Below, piece after piece: positions 24,401-39,400 of a stretch of DNA of 64,000 nt (position 1 is its first letter; each line of letters begins with the position of its first letter). The DNA is from Tetranychus cinnabarinus (taxonomy: Eukaryota > Arthropoda > Arachnida > Trombidiformes > Tetranychidae), in contig WHVY01000001.1 in assembly GCA_022266195.1 (NCBI GenBank), positions 22,134,001-22,198,000 of the forward strand, written 5' to 3'. The translations under genes were made by a program, and so were the position numbers. The notes below the pieces were generated by a model, which did no database searches, was not told the origin of the DNA, and saw nothing but the letters and a program-made list of their open reading frames with translations.

Positions 24401-27400
24401 TTACTGTTTATGAGTTTGTTGATGAAAGCGATTTATAAACTGATTTATCTGTTTATTGGTGTATTAATTTCTGAATATTCATTTAGGTGACAAATAATTG
24501 TTGGAAATAATAATAATGTTGGAACTTGCAGTTTCTCAAATTTCCCATCATTTGAAATGTGAATAACTGCCATCAAATTGTCTTATATTGTCAATGAATT
24601 TGTGTACATATAATTTGTGGTACACTTACAATATATCATGTTATTATTATTGTTATTATTCGTGCTGTTGGTGATGTAGTTAGGTTAATGTTATATCAGA
24701 TGACCAGATGAAAGGAACCAGAAAAAGATCCAATGACTGATGATAATAGTTATTATTTTAGCCTTTCAATAATAATCATCAACTCAACTGGAGTTAATTG
24801 TCGTTCAATTTGACAGTACCAAAAGGAATGGGACAAAGTTTGATCATTTTACACTGTAATTGGAAAGGTTTGTACTCATCTGTTTGTTATTATAAACATA
24901 ATGGACCAATTTGACAATTGATTGGGCTTGTTGGTCAAGTTAAACTAATGTCTATTCAAGCCATTTCAATGTTGAAACGCAAACATTTGAAAGTGTATGC
25001 TGTGTATATGTTTGATTAATGATCGACTATTTGGTTAATCTGCTTTGATAAATTGTCGATTTGCATGTTAAACAATGACTGAAAGACTATTAACCAAATA
25101 ACATTAGATCCAAGATAAAGGTAAGTGAATAAAATGTCGTCAAATGGACAAGATTCATTTTTTTCTATTTCCATTGTATGTTAATAAAACATCTTTTAAG
25201 TGAGGATAAAATTGTCATTTAAGCTGCGTTTTCCCATTCAACTGTAATCATTACAATTATTGATTAATCATTCCAAAGAGACTAAGACATAAAATTAAGA
25301 TTAATTAGCAGCAACAATAGACTGATGATGATGAGCTAACAATAAATTATGTTAATTGGTGCATCCAAGGAAAGAGTATCAACTTACTTTGGGTAATTGT
25401 CAATGTATTAAAACTAATCTCATTTTCATTCCAACTCTTCTCTTACCATTAATTAGCATAATTATAATCATTGTCAGCTGAACATTAATTGTAAACTTGG
25501 TTAAAGATGGAACAAGAAAAGAAGCAGCAAAAAAGAGCAAAAATTGAGGTGAAAAAACATGAAAACTCAATTGTTTCAATCAATGTTATTGTCAAAAATG
25601 AAAGTATTTTTAGCTTTAAAAGCTCAAAGATATTGAACAAAAAGCAAACAATTAACTTGATACAAATAGCAACATTAAGCTGGTAAATGAAATCAGTTGA
25701 AATGAAAGTTATATCAACAATGAAATACATAATTATCTGATCAAATGGTGAATCAATGTGTTAATGATTCATCTTTAGAGAATCATTAAGGCTCAGTATA
25801 ATCATGTAATTGAACCTGGCTCATGAGAGTTGATTTTTCAGGGTAAAATGAAAAGAAAACAAGAAAAAGGTTAACATCATTAACTGTTACGTGTTAAATT
25901 TGATCCGTTTAAATGAATTGATGGAAAACAATTTAAAGGAAAAAAAAGTTTCAATCGATTTGATTAACCTTGTTCAATCTAATTCTTTGCCTTTCAACTG
26001 AATTTGCTAACCAATTTTCACTTTGAACATCATTTATCTAGAGATAAAAAGGCGCTTTTCGATCACATTTTTCATTGAAATGTTGAAAAGTATCAATTTA
26101 ATGTGCAAAGTTGACAATTGAAAGGAAAAGTAATTCATTTCATCTCCATGAATAACCATGATTACGATTGCCATCAGTGCGATGCTCTTTTCTTCTCTTC
26201 TTGTCACAATGATTGTGATGATGATATAATAATAATAATAACTAGCAGCATCATCATCATCATAACAATCAACATCATCAACAACATGAAAAGATCTGTG
26301 AGTAATCTTTTGGAAACCATTAAAAGAACCGAATGTTGGTGATGGATATTTTTCTTCTCGTTCAGATGTATAAATATATTACAACTATTTACAAATGCAT
26401 GCGAAATCGATGAGGAAAAGAATGGAGAAGAAAATCATGTTCATCTGAATCTGAATCCAATTGATTCAGGTAATTGATCGAAAGTCACTTGTACAAGTTT
26501 AGCCTTTCGCCTGTTCAAATGGAGAACCCATTCAACGATTTATTAAAGAAGGTTGGAAAATAATTTCTTACAAAACTTACTCAGGGTGACAATTACAGGC
26601 AACAATCATTAATAACTCTTGAGATCTCATTTTTTCATCTAATCTTATTAGAATGGATTGCAGATGAAAAGCAAAAAAAGTTCAATTTTTCTATTAATTC
26701 CTCTTCAAAGTGAAACCAATTGGGAAACATTCAACCTCAAAATAATAAACTCACAGTTTTTACAGACAATTTATTTAGTTCTAGAATTGAGTTTGATCAT
26801 GAGTCTTGTTCATGATTATACAGTATTTGCAGTTTTCTCAATCCAAGTTCACCAAATACTTTTTCTGTCTAAAGTAAATTAAAATCTTTGTCATTGGACT
26901 TGGACAATATAAAACATTTGCATTCTGATGGATTCTTAATTTAGACGAGGAAATAAGCAAATAATCAGCGAACTATAAACTATAAATTCTGTGATCAAAA
27001 CAATGATCAAACTCGATAATAAACTAAACGCTAAAATCCAATAGATTTGCTGAATGTTTTGCTATTCAATCCCAAACTACTTAAAGTACCAGACAAAATG
27101 TTATCCAAATAAATCTTGTTATTTTGTTGATGTTTTGTCCTTTGAAGTTAATTTTGTACAATTCAATTCCAAATTTTATTGACAAATGTCGATATGAACT
27201 TAATAACTTTTAATGCATCTTAAGATGACAAGCAGATTGAAATATACGGAAGGGAAATGTTCAAACAACACCATAAAGAAGACTTAAAGTTACAACGTGA
27301 CAAACGAACAAAGTGAACGACTCGAATTGGTAAGAAATAAGTCGAATAAAATCCTTGACTTTTAAACTCACCGCTCTACAAAAGTTTATTCAGTTTTAAA

Positions 27401-30400
27401 AATTCGATCGCAATTAGGTGTACCACAACTGATGCTAATTCAAATTACAGTAGTTCACATTCCATTCGTCATTCTGTATATTTGGTAAATCAATTGAATG
27501 CAAAAAGCATTCCCAATCTGTTTATTATTATGAAGTAAACAGAGCTCACCAGAGACTGTTCAAGTTAAACTTTAACCAAAGAAGGTAAAAGAAGAAGAAA
27601 AATTTTCTTTGTTTTACCAACTCAAGCAAATCCAATACATCTAAATATAATTCAGTGAAACGGATAAATAATGCAGAATAAAGTACTTCATTTTCATTCA
27701 ATTACTCAAACATTTTGCTGTTTTTGAGGTTGAATAAGGTTAAAAAGTATCAAAAAGTATCAAATGCAGAAGAATGCAAGTTTAACAGAAAATTTCATTT
27801 TTCATTTACTTACCATTGAATCGATGTGCAGTTTAGTTTTAATTGTACGACAATCATTTTTACGGTAAATCATGCTTTTACGCATCTCAACCAAATCAGG
27901 ACTGAATTGCTGTTGAAATAAAGAGATGAACATTTGATTAGCCAATTACAGAACCTAAGGCAATGATTTGCTTCAATAAAAACAATAAAACTGAATATTT
28001 ACCCGAGCTTCCTTTTTATTATCACCAAGTTCAATCTCCAGAATATCAACTGAACTGTAATATGGTTTGAGAAGATTTTGAAACTGAAAAGACAATCGAA
28101 ATGAGGAATTAATCGTAAAATTTTTTCTTCGAAATAACTTCACTTTTCGAAACTGAAATTTACAACTTTTCATCTTTTAAACTCGAAATTCATTCATTTT
28201 CAATCAACTTTTTTCTGCCAAAGATATTTAGCAATTCGAATACAAATATTTTGATAATTTAATATAACTTTGAAAACTTTAAAAGTTGGATTGTTTCATG
28301 AAATCCATTCAACTCTTGCAGTGCTTTAGTTATAATTGTAAGTATTTTTAATTTCAACATTTCATGATGAACGTTGAAGAGATAAATTAACAACTTAACA
28401 CATAATAATGAGATTTGCTTATTGAAACCAACTTTTCCTCCAAGAATTTATAATTGAATTATCCAAACTCGAAAAATTCGATGCAAATAGAATGAATTGT
28501 TCGAGTAAACCTTCGATCAAACTTGATCAATCAATCGACGCTGACTGATTGATTGAATTGGGAGAAGAACACCAAGAGAAAAACAAATTTTAAAAATAAA
28601 AATGAAATCAATTTCGAAGACGAAATTAATGATATAAATTAAGAAAAGGATAATTAACGTTAATTGAATAACTGATTAACTCTTTTCCAAACACTATTAT
28701 TAACTTTTCAACAAATTGTTTAACTACTGAAACTGGTTAACTTTACATGATAATTAACGATAAATAAGGTTTTCGATGAAGACGAACAAATGATAAACGA
28801 TTTAATTTGATTTTTTCCCTCAACTTAAACTCATTGATCATTTTGAGTTTGACTTACACTAGCAATTAACTTTTAAAGATTTTTATTGTTTCGTTTGAGA
28901 CACTGGAAAAGCACTGAAACAATTTACTAATAACTTGATTTCAATGGGAATCATGTTCTGGATGAAACATATCGGTTGAAAAGTGTTGGAACGAGCACAA
29001 TGCTAAACATTTCTCTTGTGATTCTTTCTGATTTTGTGAGATAATAATCATCTTCTGATGATTATCATGATGGCTAAACGAGTTAAGTGAACATCTCATT
29101 TCCTGAGTAAAGATGAACAAGATTTTGGAACGGAAAAAAGTGAAGTTACGTGAAAATGATCTTTAAACATGAAATGAACATGATTATGATGATGACCAGA
29201 AGAAATGTTTCAAACTACATTACCAGATTAAGAAACAAGATTTTTCATTCAATTTCATCAATTAACAGAATCAGATTTTTACTGAAAAAGTATTGCAATT
29301 TCAAAAGAATATCAATTTATGTTTCATTCAATGATTACTATGCAAAGGAACAAGAAAAGTCTTTCCTGAAGAAAAAAAGTTTATCAAGAAAATTTTCTTT
29401 TCTTTTCTTCATTTCAATTTATTTTTCAATTTTTCTTCTTCTCTGTTGTTCACAGAAAGTAATGAATTCAAATCTAATTGAAATCCAAAAGCTGTAATGA
29501 TAAACTTTAAAGGTTAACTTTTTTTCACTTTTCTTGTTCGGTCTGATATCTAAACAAGCAATCATTTTCATGGCACATAAAAGGTTGTAAAATTTTCTGC
29601 TAAACATGAACCATTCCATGATGAAGCTGAATGTTGAGAAATGTAAAAAGATTATTGTTATTACAATTTCTAGCATTGATATGAAAGAAATGAGAATTCA
29701 AAGTTTGAAGGAAAACATTGAGATAAACATTTCCCTTTATCCACAGTGTCATAACAGGGAATGTTAAAGTATATAAATCAATCTTGAAAAGTTTCAGAAA
29801 ATTGGTGACAAGAAAAATTCGGTTTCATGTGACCAAGTTTTGAGGGAAAATGGTAAATATTTAAACTTATTAAATCAAGGGAAATGCATAATTGACGGTG
29901 AAGTAAAGCTGTTTGTGTTTCATCATGAAATGAATATTGAACAGTTTAGTGAAGTTAAGTTGAATGTATTTATTACTTTTTTTGTTGCAAATTTTGCTTC
30001 TCCTAATATTTCAACATATTTTCATTCTTGGCTTACTTTCTCAGATTATCTGGTTCATAGATTTGCAAGTTGAACTTGAATTGAATAGATATTACAACTT
30101 GGATTGACTGGGAGTTGTGATGGATTTATGAGTTGAAATACACTTCTTTTTTGCTTGTGAACCTCTTTACCAGGAAAAAGTGGAGAAAAGAGAGCAAAAA
30201 CAAAAGGCTTTTCCTTCTTTTGATTCAATTTTTATTCCTATCTCAATCTCTCAACAGGGGTTATACCATGATATGAATTTTTACTTGTTTAAATGTGATG
30301 AAAGTTGTATAAGTTAAAGTAATATTCAGAAAGGTTGAGAAACAGTTGCAATTGGGAAAGAAAAGTTTCTCCACTTACCAGAGTTCGAAGGTCTGGATGA

Positions 30401-33400
30401 TAAAGTACAAAGCCATTATTGTTGATGCTAAATGAATATCCATTGACACCAATCTGAATATCGAATAACATGAAATAATTGTTTCATTGATCAAACTGAA
30501 AAGCGTTTGAAACTCACCTTATAACTTGGAATCAGTTTTATCATTTCAGTTATTGGTATATCAACTCCAGCAACACCTAAAAGCTAATCAAGATAATGGG
30601 AAAGTTGAAGAAAAGGTTAGTAAAATTAAAAGCTTTAAAACAATCAAAGAGAAGCGAAAGATTTCTCATTTTATTTCAATTTCTTTTTCGACTTGAATAG
30701 TTCAAGAGAATCTTTTTTCGATGGAAAAATGCTTCGAGTTTTTAGAACAAAAAATCGACTCAAAGATGACGCCAAAAGTTAATATGGATTTTGATAAAAG
30801 ACAAAAACGCTTTAACATTGTTATGTTTGAAGCTTAATGGATGAGTGAAAGCTACAGTTTACTAGAGCATTGAGTCTTGTGCAAGACATTTCATGTTAAC
30901 ATGTTTAACCCTTTCACATTGAACGATTTATGAGATATTCTTGATCTGAATTTGGAGACAAATTTTGAGCTAATAATTCATGCCAATGATTAATATGACA
31001 AAGAAAAAGAAGAAGAAAAGATGATGCTGAGACTGAAATGAAAATGATGATAATAGTTGAAAAGAAGAGAAAGTCTAAATGATATTAGAAGTTGAAATTC
31101 AAACAAAACTGTTACCATTATTATTAATACAATCATTTTCTTCTTTTCTTTCATATTTTTCTGTTTCTCTCAATTGTTTAGTTTCACTGCTTTTTCCATC
31201 TTCATCTTTGTCTATTTTTCGTTCAACATTTTCATTTCTTACAATTTTTACTCCAACTGAACTAGATTCAATAATAATGATAACAACAAGAGATCAGATG
31301 AACAGCAAGTTAACAAAGTAAAGTAACAACTATTATCATATTTAAGAGGACTAAAACAAGTGTCAACTTCAACTTAATATTCAATAATATTCAATATCTT
31401 TTCCTTCTTTCCTTAAAGTACGCTTTATGCGCCTTTTAAAAGTTTCCTAAATAAATGTTTACTCGAATCAAATCAATTGCAATCGACAAAAGAATTGCAA
31501 TTTTATTCATCAGACTCGATAAAAGTTCGATGCAAAAAGAGATTCAATGTAACAAAATAAACTTCGAAATTGGCTAAGATTCAAAAGGCTTGACCCTGAA
31601 CCAGCCAAATGGCCATGAAATGAGATCAGAAGCAAAACCATTTTAACTTTCAAAATGCTTGTATTCAAACGAAAATAGTTCAATATTTTTTGTTGAAATG
31701 CAAAAGGTTTCCCAAGATTGGCGTGAGGCTGATTCAGTTCTTTCATTAAATCAATGCATTCAGTTCTAATTTTGCTCAACAATTCTTTTTGAGATTTGCT
31801 TAAAATCTTTTTTGCTTCTTCAACTGAGTTCTGATCCAAGTCATATTCGAGTTCAGAGGTCTGATTATCATTTATAATTATTATTCTTGGGATTGATTTG
31901 AATATTCTGCAAGAGTGAAGCTAAATATTGACTGGAGTGGACAAATGACTCGAATATCATCGTTTCTTGAGTAGAAACTAGTTTCGCTGTTGATTGACTC
32001 GAAATCAGTTTTACAATATTTCGATGAAAAGGGATAAAATTTTGATCATCTACTGACCGGAAGGTAAGAAGCTTCTTCCGGTTAACGAAGAACAGTAAAA
32101 GTGGTAAATAAGATCATATTTCATTCCATTTTAGATGACAGAGTTTACCATTGAGTCTCGATTAATCTTTTGATTGTTTACCTCAAGTTAAAAGGTTTCC
32201 AGATTGATCAACTATTATCTATGAAACAATAATGATAACAATCAAATATTACATTTCACCATTTATCATCACCATGAAGACATGATGGCGAAGACACTGA
32301 ATGCTGTCTCATCCATGATTAAAGTTGATTAATGAAATCAAAGTTCAATATTAAAACGGAATAGTTGAAGTTATCCAACTAGAATGAAAGATTATTCAGC
32401 TTCTAGACTTTAAATCAAATATTAATGTAAAAATTGATGAACAACTAATGATTGATTATGTTGAGTGGAAATTGAATATGAAATTCATTTGTTGGAATTC
32501 ATTTGATTATCTCGTTTAGATTAAATTAAATTTCAATTTAACCTAAACCCACTTTTTGCGGTTTCATTGATTGTCAGGGAACAAATTTCTTGGAATCATG
32601 AAAATGATGACGATAATAATATCAGTTATTGACAACTTAAGGCTATAATATCCGGTAAAATGAGGAAATCTTGTTTTTTATTTCGATTTTATTTTCTTTT
32701 TTGCTTTTTCTTCTTTCTTTTATTATTTTCTTTGTAAATTAAAGACTAGAATAGCTGAACCATTGAGAGTCGATTGCATTTGTATATCGAGATTTCAATG
32801 CATTTCAAGAAATGAAATCTTTTCAGGGAAGAGAAAAGAAAGAAGATGGAAAAAGGATAAATATCCTTGAATTTTCTTTTCTTTTCTCTATTCACTTCTT
32901 TTACTGAAAAGTGGCTCAAATTTTATCGTTAGTTTTCAAGTTGGGTTTGTTGCTACTGTTGTTGTTGATACGATTGCTGTAAAGTCCATTGAGACTTACC
33001 GTTGAGTTTCTGCGATTCAAGACTGGAATTGCAATTGTTGTCATGAGATCAAAAGGAGGCTGAAGGAATGGAGAGAGAAAATGTACAAAAGAAGATGAGA
33101 AAATGGTAAAAGTAGAAACAAGATGATAAGGGTTGAGGAAAAGATGAGAATCGGAATAAGAGTTATTACAGGGGAGCGAAGAATAAATAACAGAGAGAAA
33201 AGAAGAAGAAAAATGTGAAGTAAATAGAAATGATGAAATTTGACTTGATAAGGTGAAATTTACCCGAGGCTTGAATTTTTCTTTCTTCCCTGAACCTTCC
33301 TCACTATAAGGTGGCCCATTATTTGTACCAGATTCAGTCGAACCCTCCATTTGAGTTGATCCAGTTTCACCTGTTTTTGTTTCATCCTTGTTCCCATTAC

Positions 33401-36400
33401 TCGGCTCATCACCTTTTTCAGTCTCACGGGTTTGCCTCAAAGGCACAGTATCATATTCAGTTGCTATCTTCTTCTCCAAATCATCTTCATAGTCTTTCTC
33501 TTCCGGTGAATCAATGGGATAAACGTTGTTTCCATCCTCACCTCGAGCTTCCTGTAATCGGTTCAATCGACGTTGATAAGCTTCTCGAATGTTGGTTCGT
33601 TCCAAAGCATCCCAGATCCATGGAGCTAAATCAATTTCCTGAGTAAAGAAGCATTCCAATTAATGAATGAATAAAGACAAAGCAACTTGAAAAAAGTACA
33701 AAAATGTATCTTTTTTCATCTTATTTGTTGGTATAAGTAAATAAAGACAATTTGCAAAAACTTTTTGTCTCCAGGCTTTGTTATAAACTGATTCAAGGGA
33801 ACATTGTTTTAATGTTTAACTTTTAAAACTAAATATTGATGATTTTTGTAAACTGTTTGCTTACAACGTTTAGCGTTAAATTGAAAGGTTTAAGTTTAGT
33901 TGAAGGAAATTGATGAAGTACAGAATGTTCAGTTCTGTTGTTTCAGTAATTTATCAAGTGAACAACAATCGGGTGTAAACATGTTTAGTTTGGAGTTGAT
34001 CATTTGTTAAACTGATGAAAAGTTTGGTAATATTGATGAATTAAGATGAAGAAGAGAAAAAAGAATCCACAACAAAAGTCTAAAACAGGGAAACCAAATA
34101 CGGAGGATTTTATCAGCTTTTCACTGGACACAAACATTTGAAGGAAGAGAGGATAAAAAGAGGATGAAAAAGATGAAGAAAATGAAAGAAGAAGAAAATT
34201 GAGTAATTTTCAGTGTTGAAGGTTTAACTTTTCATCATCCCAGTGGTTGAGTTTGAGATGAATTTTCAAGATCAAAAGGTAAGCCTCGGTGTTTCAATGG
34301 ATTGATGCTAAGGAATCAGCAACAATATTGTATTAATCAAAAGTTTATCCAATCACATTGAAACACACACTTTGCTACACAATAATAACAACTTTTTATC
34401 ATTTTTTCACATCCATTTATCAATCAATTCAATTTCATACATTTTTCTTCTTTCCTTTCGTTTTTCACCTCGACTATTGATTTCCAAATTACAGTTTGAA
34501 CCTTGAAATTTAACTCGTTTTTATGAAAAATTTTGATCTTAACATCACAATTTAAGAGAATCTTTTAAGATTTGAGATTCTTCAGACGAAAAATTCAAAT
34601 GAAACATTTCTGCAAATGTCATACAAACTTGAACTCCAATATCTTTCAATTTTTAGTTTCAAATGTCATCAAACTTTCGTTACCGACGAATGCTATATTC
34701 ACCTTATTTTCACAAATGTTTCAAAACTTTTGCAATCACTTTAACTTTACTTTAAGCGATTCAAACCTTGAGTTGAAATTTGCATTTGTAATAACAGATT
34801 ACAGAATTGAAAAGACACTTTAAGCTGGTCTTTTGATCAGAATATTTCATCTGAAGCTAATTCAAGAGAAAAAACTTTGAAATTGAAAGTTAAACTGAAT
34901 GCCAATTGATAGCTAATTAACAACATTCATTGAAGTTTTTGTCCAAACCTCGTTGAATGACCTACTTGATGGAATGGATAGCGTTTAATGGTGAAGTTCA
35001 TCGGCCTAAACTGAATGATTTCTTGTATAATGTAAATAGATAAGTGTTTATAATAATATCATCATGTTAATCTGGAAAGTCATCAGAAGGAGAAAAAAGG
35101 AAAACTCGATAGTCTTTGGAATCGTATTAAGATTAACATTGGAAGATAAGTAAAGGCATTAAAAATAATAAAGGAAAGTGGTATCAATAAACTTCTAACC
35201 TCTTCGTTAATCAAACTGTAGAGTTAAAGTATCATTGAGATGTCAATATGGATCGAGTAAAGAGATGATTCAATGTTGATCCAAGAGCAAGAAACTTGAA
35301 CATATCAATCAAATTGAACAAAAAAGTTTACTTTTATGCCAACTTTAATGATAATAAATGTCTATTTTCAATGTTATTTAAGTAAATTGAAATGTTCATC
35401 AGAATCGAATCAATTTTTATTGAGTAAAGTAATTGGAAAACAAGGTTTTAACAATTTCTTGACCAACATCAACTCAACTTTCTAATATAAGACAGCACTC
35501 TTCTGGCTCTTAGATTCTGTCTAATTGAACAAAGATAATTCTGAACAATTCCCAGCCGTTCTAGAAATTTCATTCAATATCATCAGAGAAAGGCAAAAAA
35601 TATTCTTGATAAACATTTATTCTATTTCGTATCAGCATATTTAAAGAAAAGGAAGATTTTTAAGAATATTCTGAGACTAAATTCTGTATTTTAATAGTTC
35701 TAAAGGATAGATTGTTTAATTGCTAACAGTTTTTTTTCGCTTGAAACAAAATTTTCGATATAAAATTGAACTTTGAGTGTTTAAAATGTTGATTAACTTT
35801 GCATTTCGAGGAAATTGTCTATTGTTGATAAACTAAGAAACTTTATGTAATACAAGGAAAGTAGTACAATAGACAATAAATAAAGTTATCGAACAATGAA
35901 GCTGAGAAAAAAAGAAACATCAATATTTTTACTTTACTGAGTAAACCGCAAATGTTAATGGAAACCAACCTAAGACAGTAAACTTGTTAGGTCAACAGTT
36001 TTATCCTCATCTTGTAAGCCATTCATTTTCATGTGCTTTTGTTTTGGGACATTTTTTCATTCATTTTTCTGATTCTTCCACTTTCAACGTTAATACATCA
36101 ACATCATCTTGATCGTTTTTTCTCCTCTTCCTCTCCCTCCTGCTCATCATTTCTGTGTCTTCCCTTTTCTTTCTGTCTCTTGAGCCATTAAATAAGCAAT
36201 TCACATACTTGACTAAAAACAGAGAAGACAATCTTTTCTGTCCTGTCTTCATGATGATCACCAACAAAATCTTGTTTCATCTTCTTTTTCCATGCAAACT
36301 CTCAACATCTTTTTAGTTAAATTTATCATCTTACAATTTCTTGCCTTCCCTTTCATCACTCATCTACTCATCATTCATCTTTCCATGTGTGTTCTGCATC

Positions 36401-39400
36401 CCTTGGAGGTTAACTTCCGTTTCCTCTTCTTCTCCTCTTTTTTGTTCTACTTCAAAGGAAACAATAGATATTTTTGCATTTAATGACAATTGGTTAATGT
36501 ACAGTTTCACCATTTCATTCAGCAAACTCTTTACCCTTTAACTGGGAGTGAAAAAAGATTGCGTGAAAAAGATGATGAAAGGAATTCTCAATGTTTTCAT
36601 TTCCAGCCATCAGATGAACTAAGAAAGTATAGATACAAGTTAATAGATGCACAATCTTTACAATTGTTACACTTTTAGTCTAATTATGGGTTTCAGTTTA
36701 ACATTGAGTGAACCAAGGAAACATTCATGAATCCATGAATACAGATGGAATTGTGTATAAATGTTGAAAGAACTGAAGAAACTGATGATAGTTATGAGAG
36801 TAAAGATGATGAGACACCGTGATCTTACTCAATCAAACCCAAATAATAGTCTACAATCAATCTTCAAATTATTTCCTTTCAAATAATTCCTTTTTTATTT
36901 TCTTCTCTTTCCTCTTTCTTGCTCTTTATCCTTTTTATTCATTATTATGCATTCCCTGTTCAATCATGCTTTTGCTTCAGATGTGAAAGATAAAGTTATA
37001 CACAATTATCATTACTGTATATATCAATGTTAATCTTAATATGTTTGTCTGTCTTGTATTTTGTTCAATTTAATCATTGAACATTGACCAAGCAATGGAA
37101 ATGCTGATGCTGTTCATCATAATGATGGTGAAAATGAAGGGAAACGCCAAATCTGAGCAATGGAAGCATCAATAAGAATCTCAATTTTATACATTCAAAG
37201 TTTTCTGTCCAAACAGATAGACATTTGACATGAAACATCATTTTGTATTGAGTTTTACATCGTCAATTCAACTAAACTTTGATCATTTTGAGAAAAAACA
37301 ACATTTTTCTTTGCTCAATTCAGGGTTATTAATCACTTGTTAAACGAAATGTTTCAAAGTGATAAAGTTGTAAAGGTTCTGAAAAGTCGATAACAAATGA
37401 TCTTTGGACACTTGAGTTTTCCTTGAAAGGATATCCAGGAAAAGGAAATGAGTTGAATTTGGTGAAAAAACTGTTAAAATGTTACTATTAATAGTTATCA
37501 TCTGTAAATTGTAAACCATTTGTCTACATCAATTATTTAAATTGTACCTTTGATTCAGTGTTCAAGTTATTCGCAACTTGCTTGGTATTCACTTGAAAAG
37601 CTAATGAATAACTTAAATTGAGTTTCCAGTCTGGTTTAGTTGCTTTTTTACTTGTATTTTTTGTTGGTTCAGTTTTTGTTGTTGTTTTGATGGAAACAGC
37701 AGAACAAGGAAATACAAGGAAAAATGAGTTTGAACCAAAATTGAGTTTAATATTTTGTAACACAATGTAATAAATAATTTATAAGCTGAGCAAATTGAAT
37801 TATTTTGAGGGGTTCATGGTTAAACTAGGAAATTGTTTAGATGAACATTGAAAGAGAAACATGATTGTTCTGTGTTAACCCTGCAACTAAGGTGACAATA
37901 ATGGGAAATGTTTTAAAGAAAAATAATAAACATTTGATTGATTGAGATTAATCATTGCTTACCGTGTGATCTGCGTAGACTGAGGTGAAAATGGCGGTTC
38001 GCTCTTCGATTGATTTGTTTCCTTGGAGCAACACTATTGGACGACTTAGAGTGGCCACATATTGTTGAACGTGTTCCCTTATATCGGAAAAGTCTTTAAT
38101 GTGAGAGAAGCGACCTCGATTGTTACATGCCAAGTTGCGAGTTGGCATGATTTCAGTTATCTCTTTGCCTACAAGGTAAGTAAAGATTCGAACCCGATGT
38201 TCAGCATCTATTTTGGTCAACTCTTTTTGTAAGTCTTCGGCTACTCCATCAGTCACTAGCATTATCAATTGGTTGCATTGGGCTCCTGAACCTGATCGAC
38301 GGGATGAACCAAGTATGTTGTAGGCTTTGGTTAAGGCTAACATTAGTTCTGATTGATTGTTGACTTTAAGTGTTTGAACTGCTTCACGAAACATTTGAAC
38401 ATTTTGTTTAGAGGCTGGAACAAGGGAATCCTTGAAACAATCGACTATTGAATCAATTCGAGAGGAATAGTTAAATACTCCAATAAAATCATTCTCAGTC
38501 AAAGTGTCCAGTATATTGACTACCACTTCTTTGGCAATTGCTTGTCTTTGACCTGACAACAAGAAAAAGGACAAGATTTAATGAATGAAGAAGATGAAGG
38601 ATGAAGGCAGAAGTGATTAGCGTGTTTATTTTGTTAGTTAATGATCAGCTTTGGACTGATCAATTTGTGCTTTTTAAACTAATAGTTTTGATTAATTACA
38701 TCAATGTAGCATGTAATTTATGTAGTAAAATGATTCAATTTGGTCACTCTATTCATTCCTCAAATTTCACCTCATAAGTTAAACACATGAATGGTAGTTT
38801 GCAGGCAATTAGTGGTCAATTCAATTTAATAATACATTTTGTGCGCAACTTCTGATCTTGCAATGGTTTTATATTTAGAACTTTTTGCTTCTCTGTTTCT
38901 CAAATTGTCATATTGATTGGTCGAGTAAATTTTAGTAAATCGTCTTCGTTTGATTGATCATGAAAACTTGAATTGACACACAATTTATTAATTTTGAATG
39001 AAACTAGTGAAGTATTTGTATCATTCAGGATTGAATATGTTTACTAGCTTATGGATAATTTTTAAGCGCATAAATGTTTTGTTGTTTTCAAATGTCGACC
39101 AATTTGTAAACTAATAATATTGATTGTTAATAACGGTAATTACCTTTCATTGATCCACTTGTATCAATAAGTATTACCATGTCTTTAGGTGAAGCAGCTG
39201 CTCTGATGAACCATTGAGTTACCCTACAATCGTATAAATCGAGTGGCTTAATGTATTGAGGTTGATTGGGTGGTGGAGTTGGTGCTTGTTTCACGAAGAA
39301 CTCAGGATAACGCCAATGATGAAGTGGGTATATTCGTAGGAAACCGTCGATGGAACAGTAAAACTGCCAATACGAATCGGGATCATATTCGTGATTCGAA

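Noticed and set aside
31510..31839. 109-codon minus frame inside intron 6
   Set aside because: No recognisable domain and no suitable flanking splice sites; the conserved alpha2/delta sequence is continuous without it.
37533..37763. Possible cassette exon in intron 4 of the alpha2/delta gene (minus strand, WKLNLSYSLAFQVN)
   Set aside because: Neighbouring exons meet in phase 0. Every nearby acceptor gives either an early stop or the wrong phase, and direct joining of exons 4 and 5 restores the family sequence.
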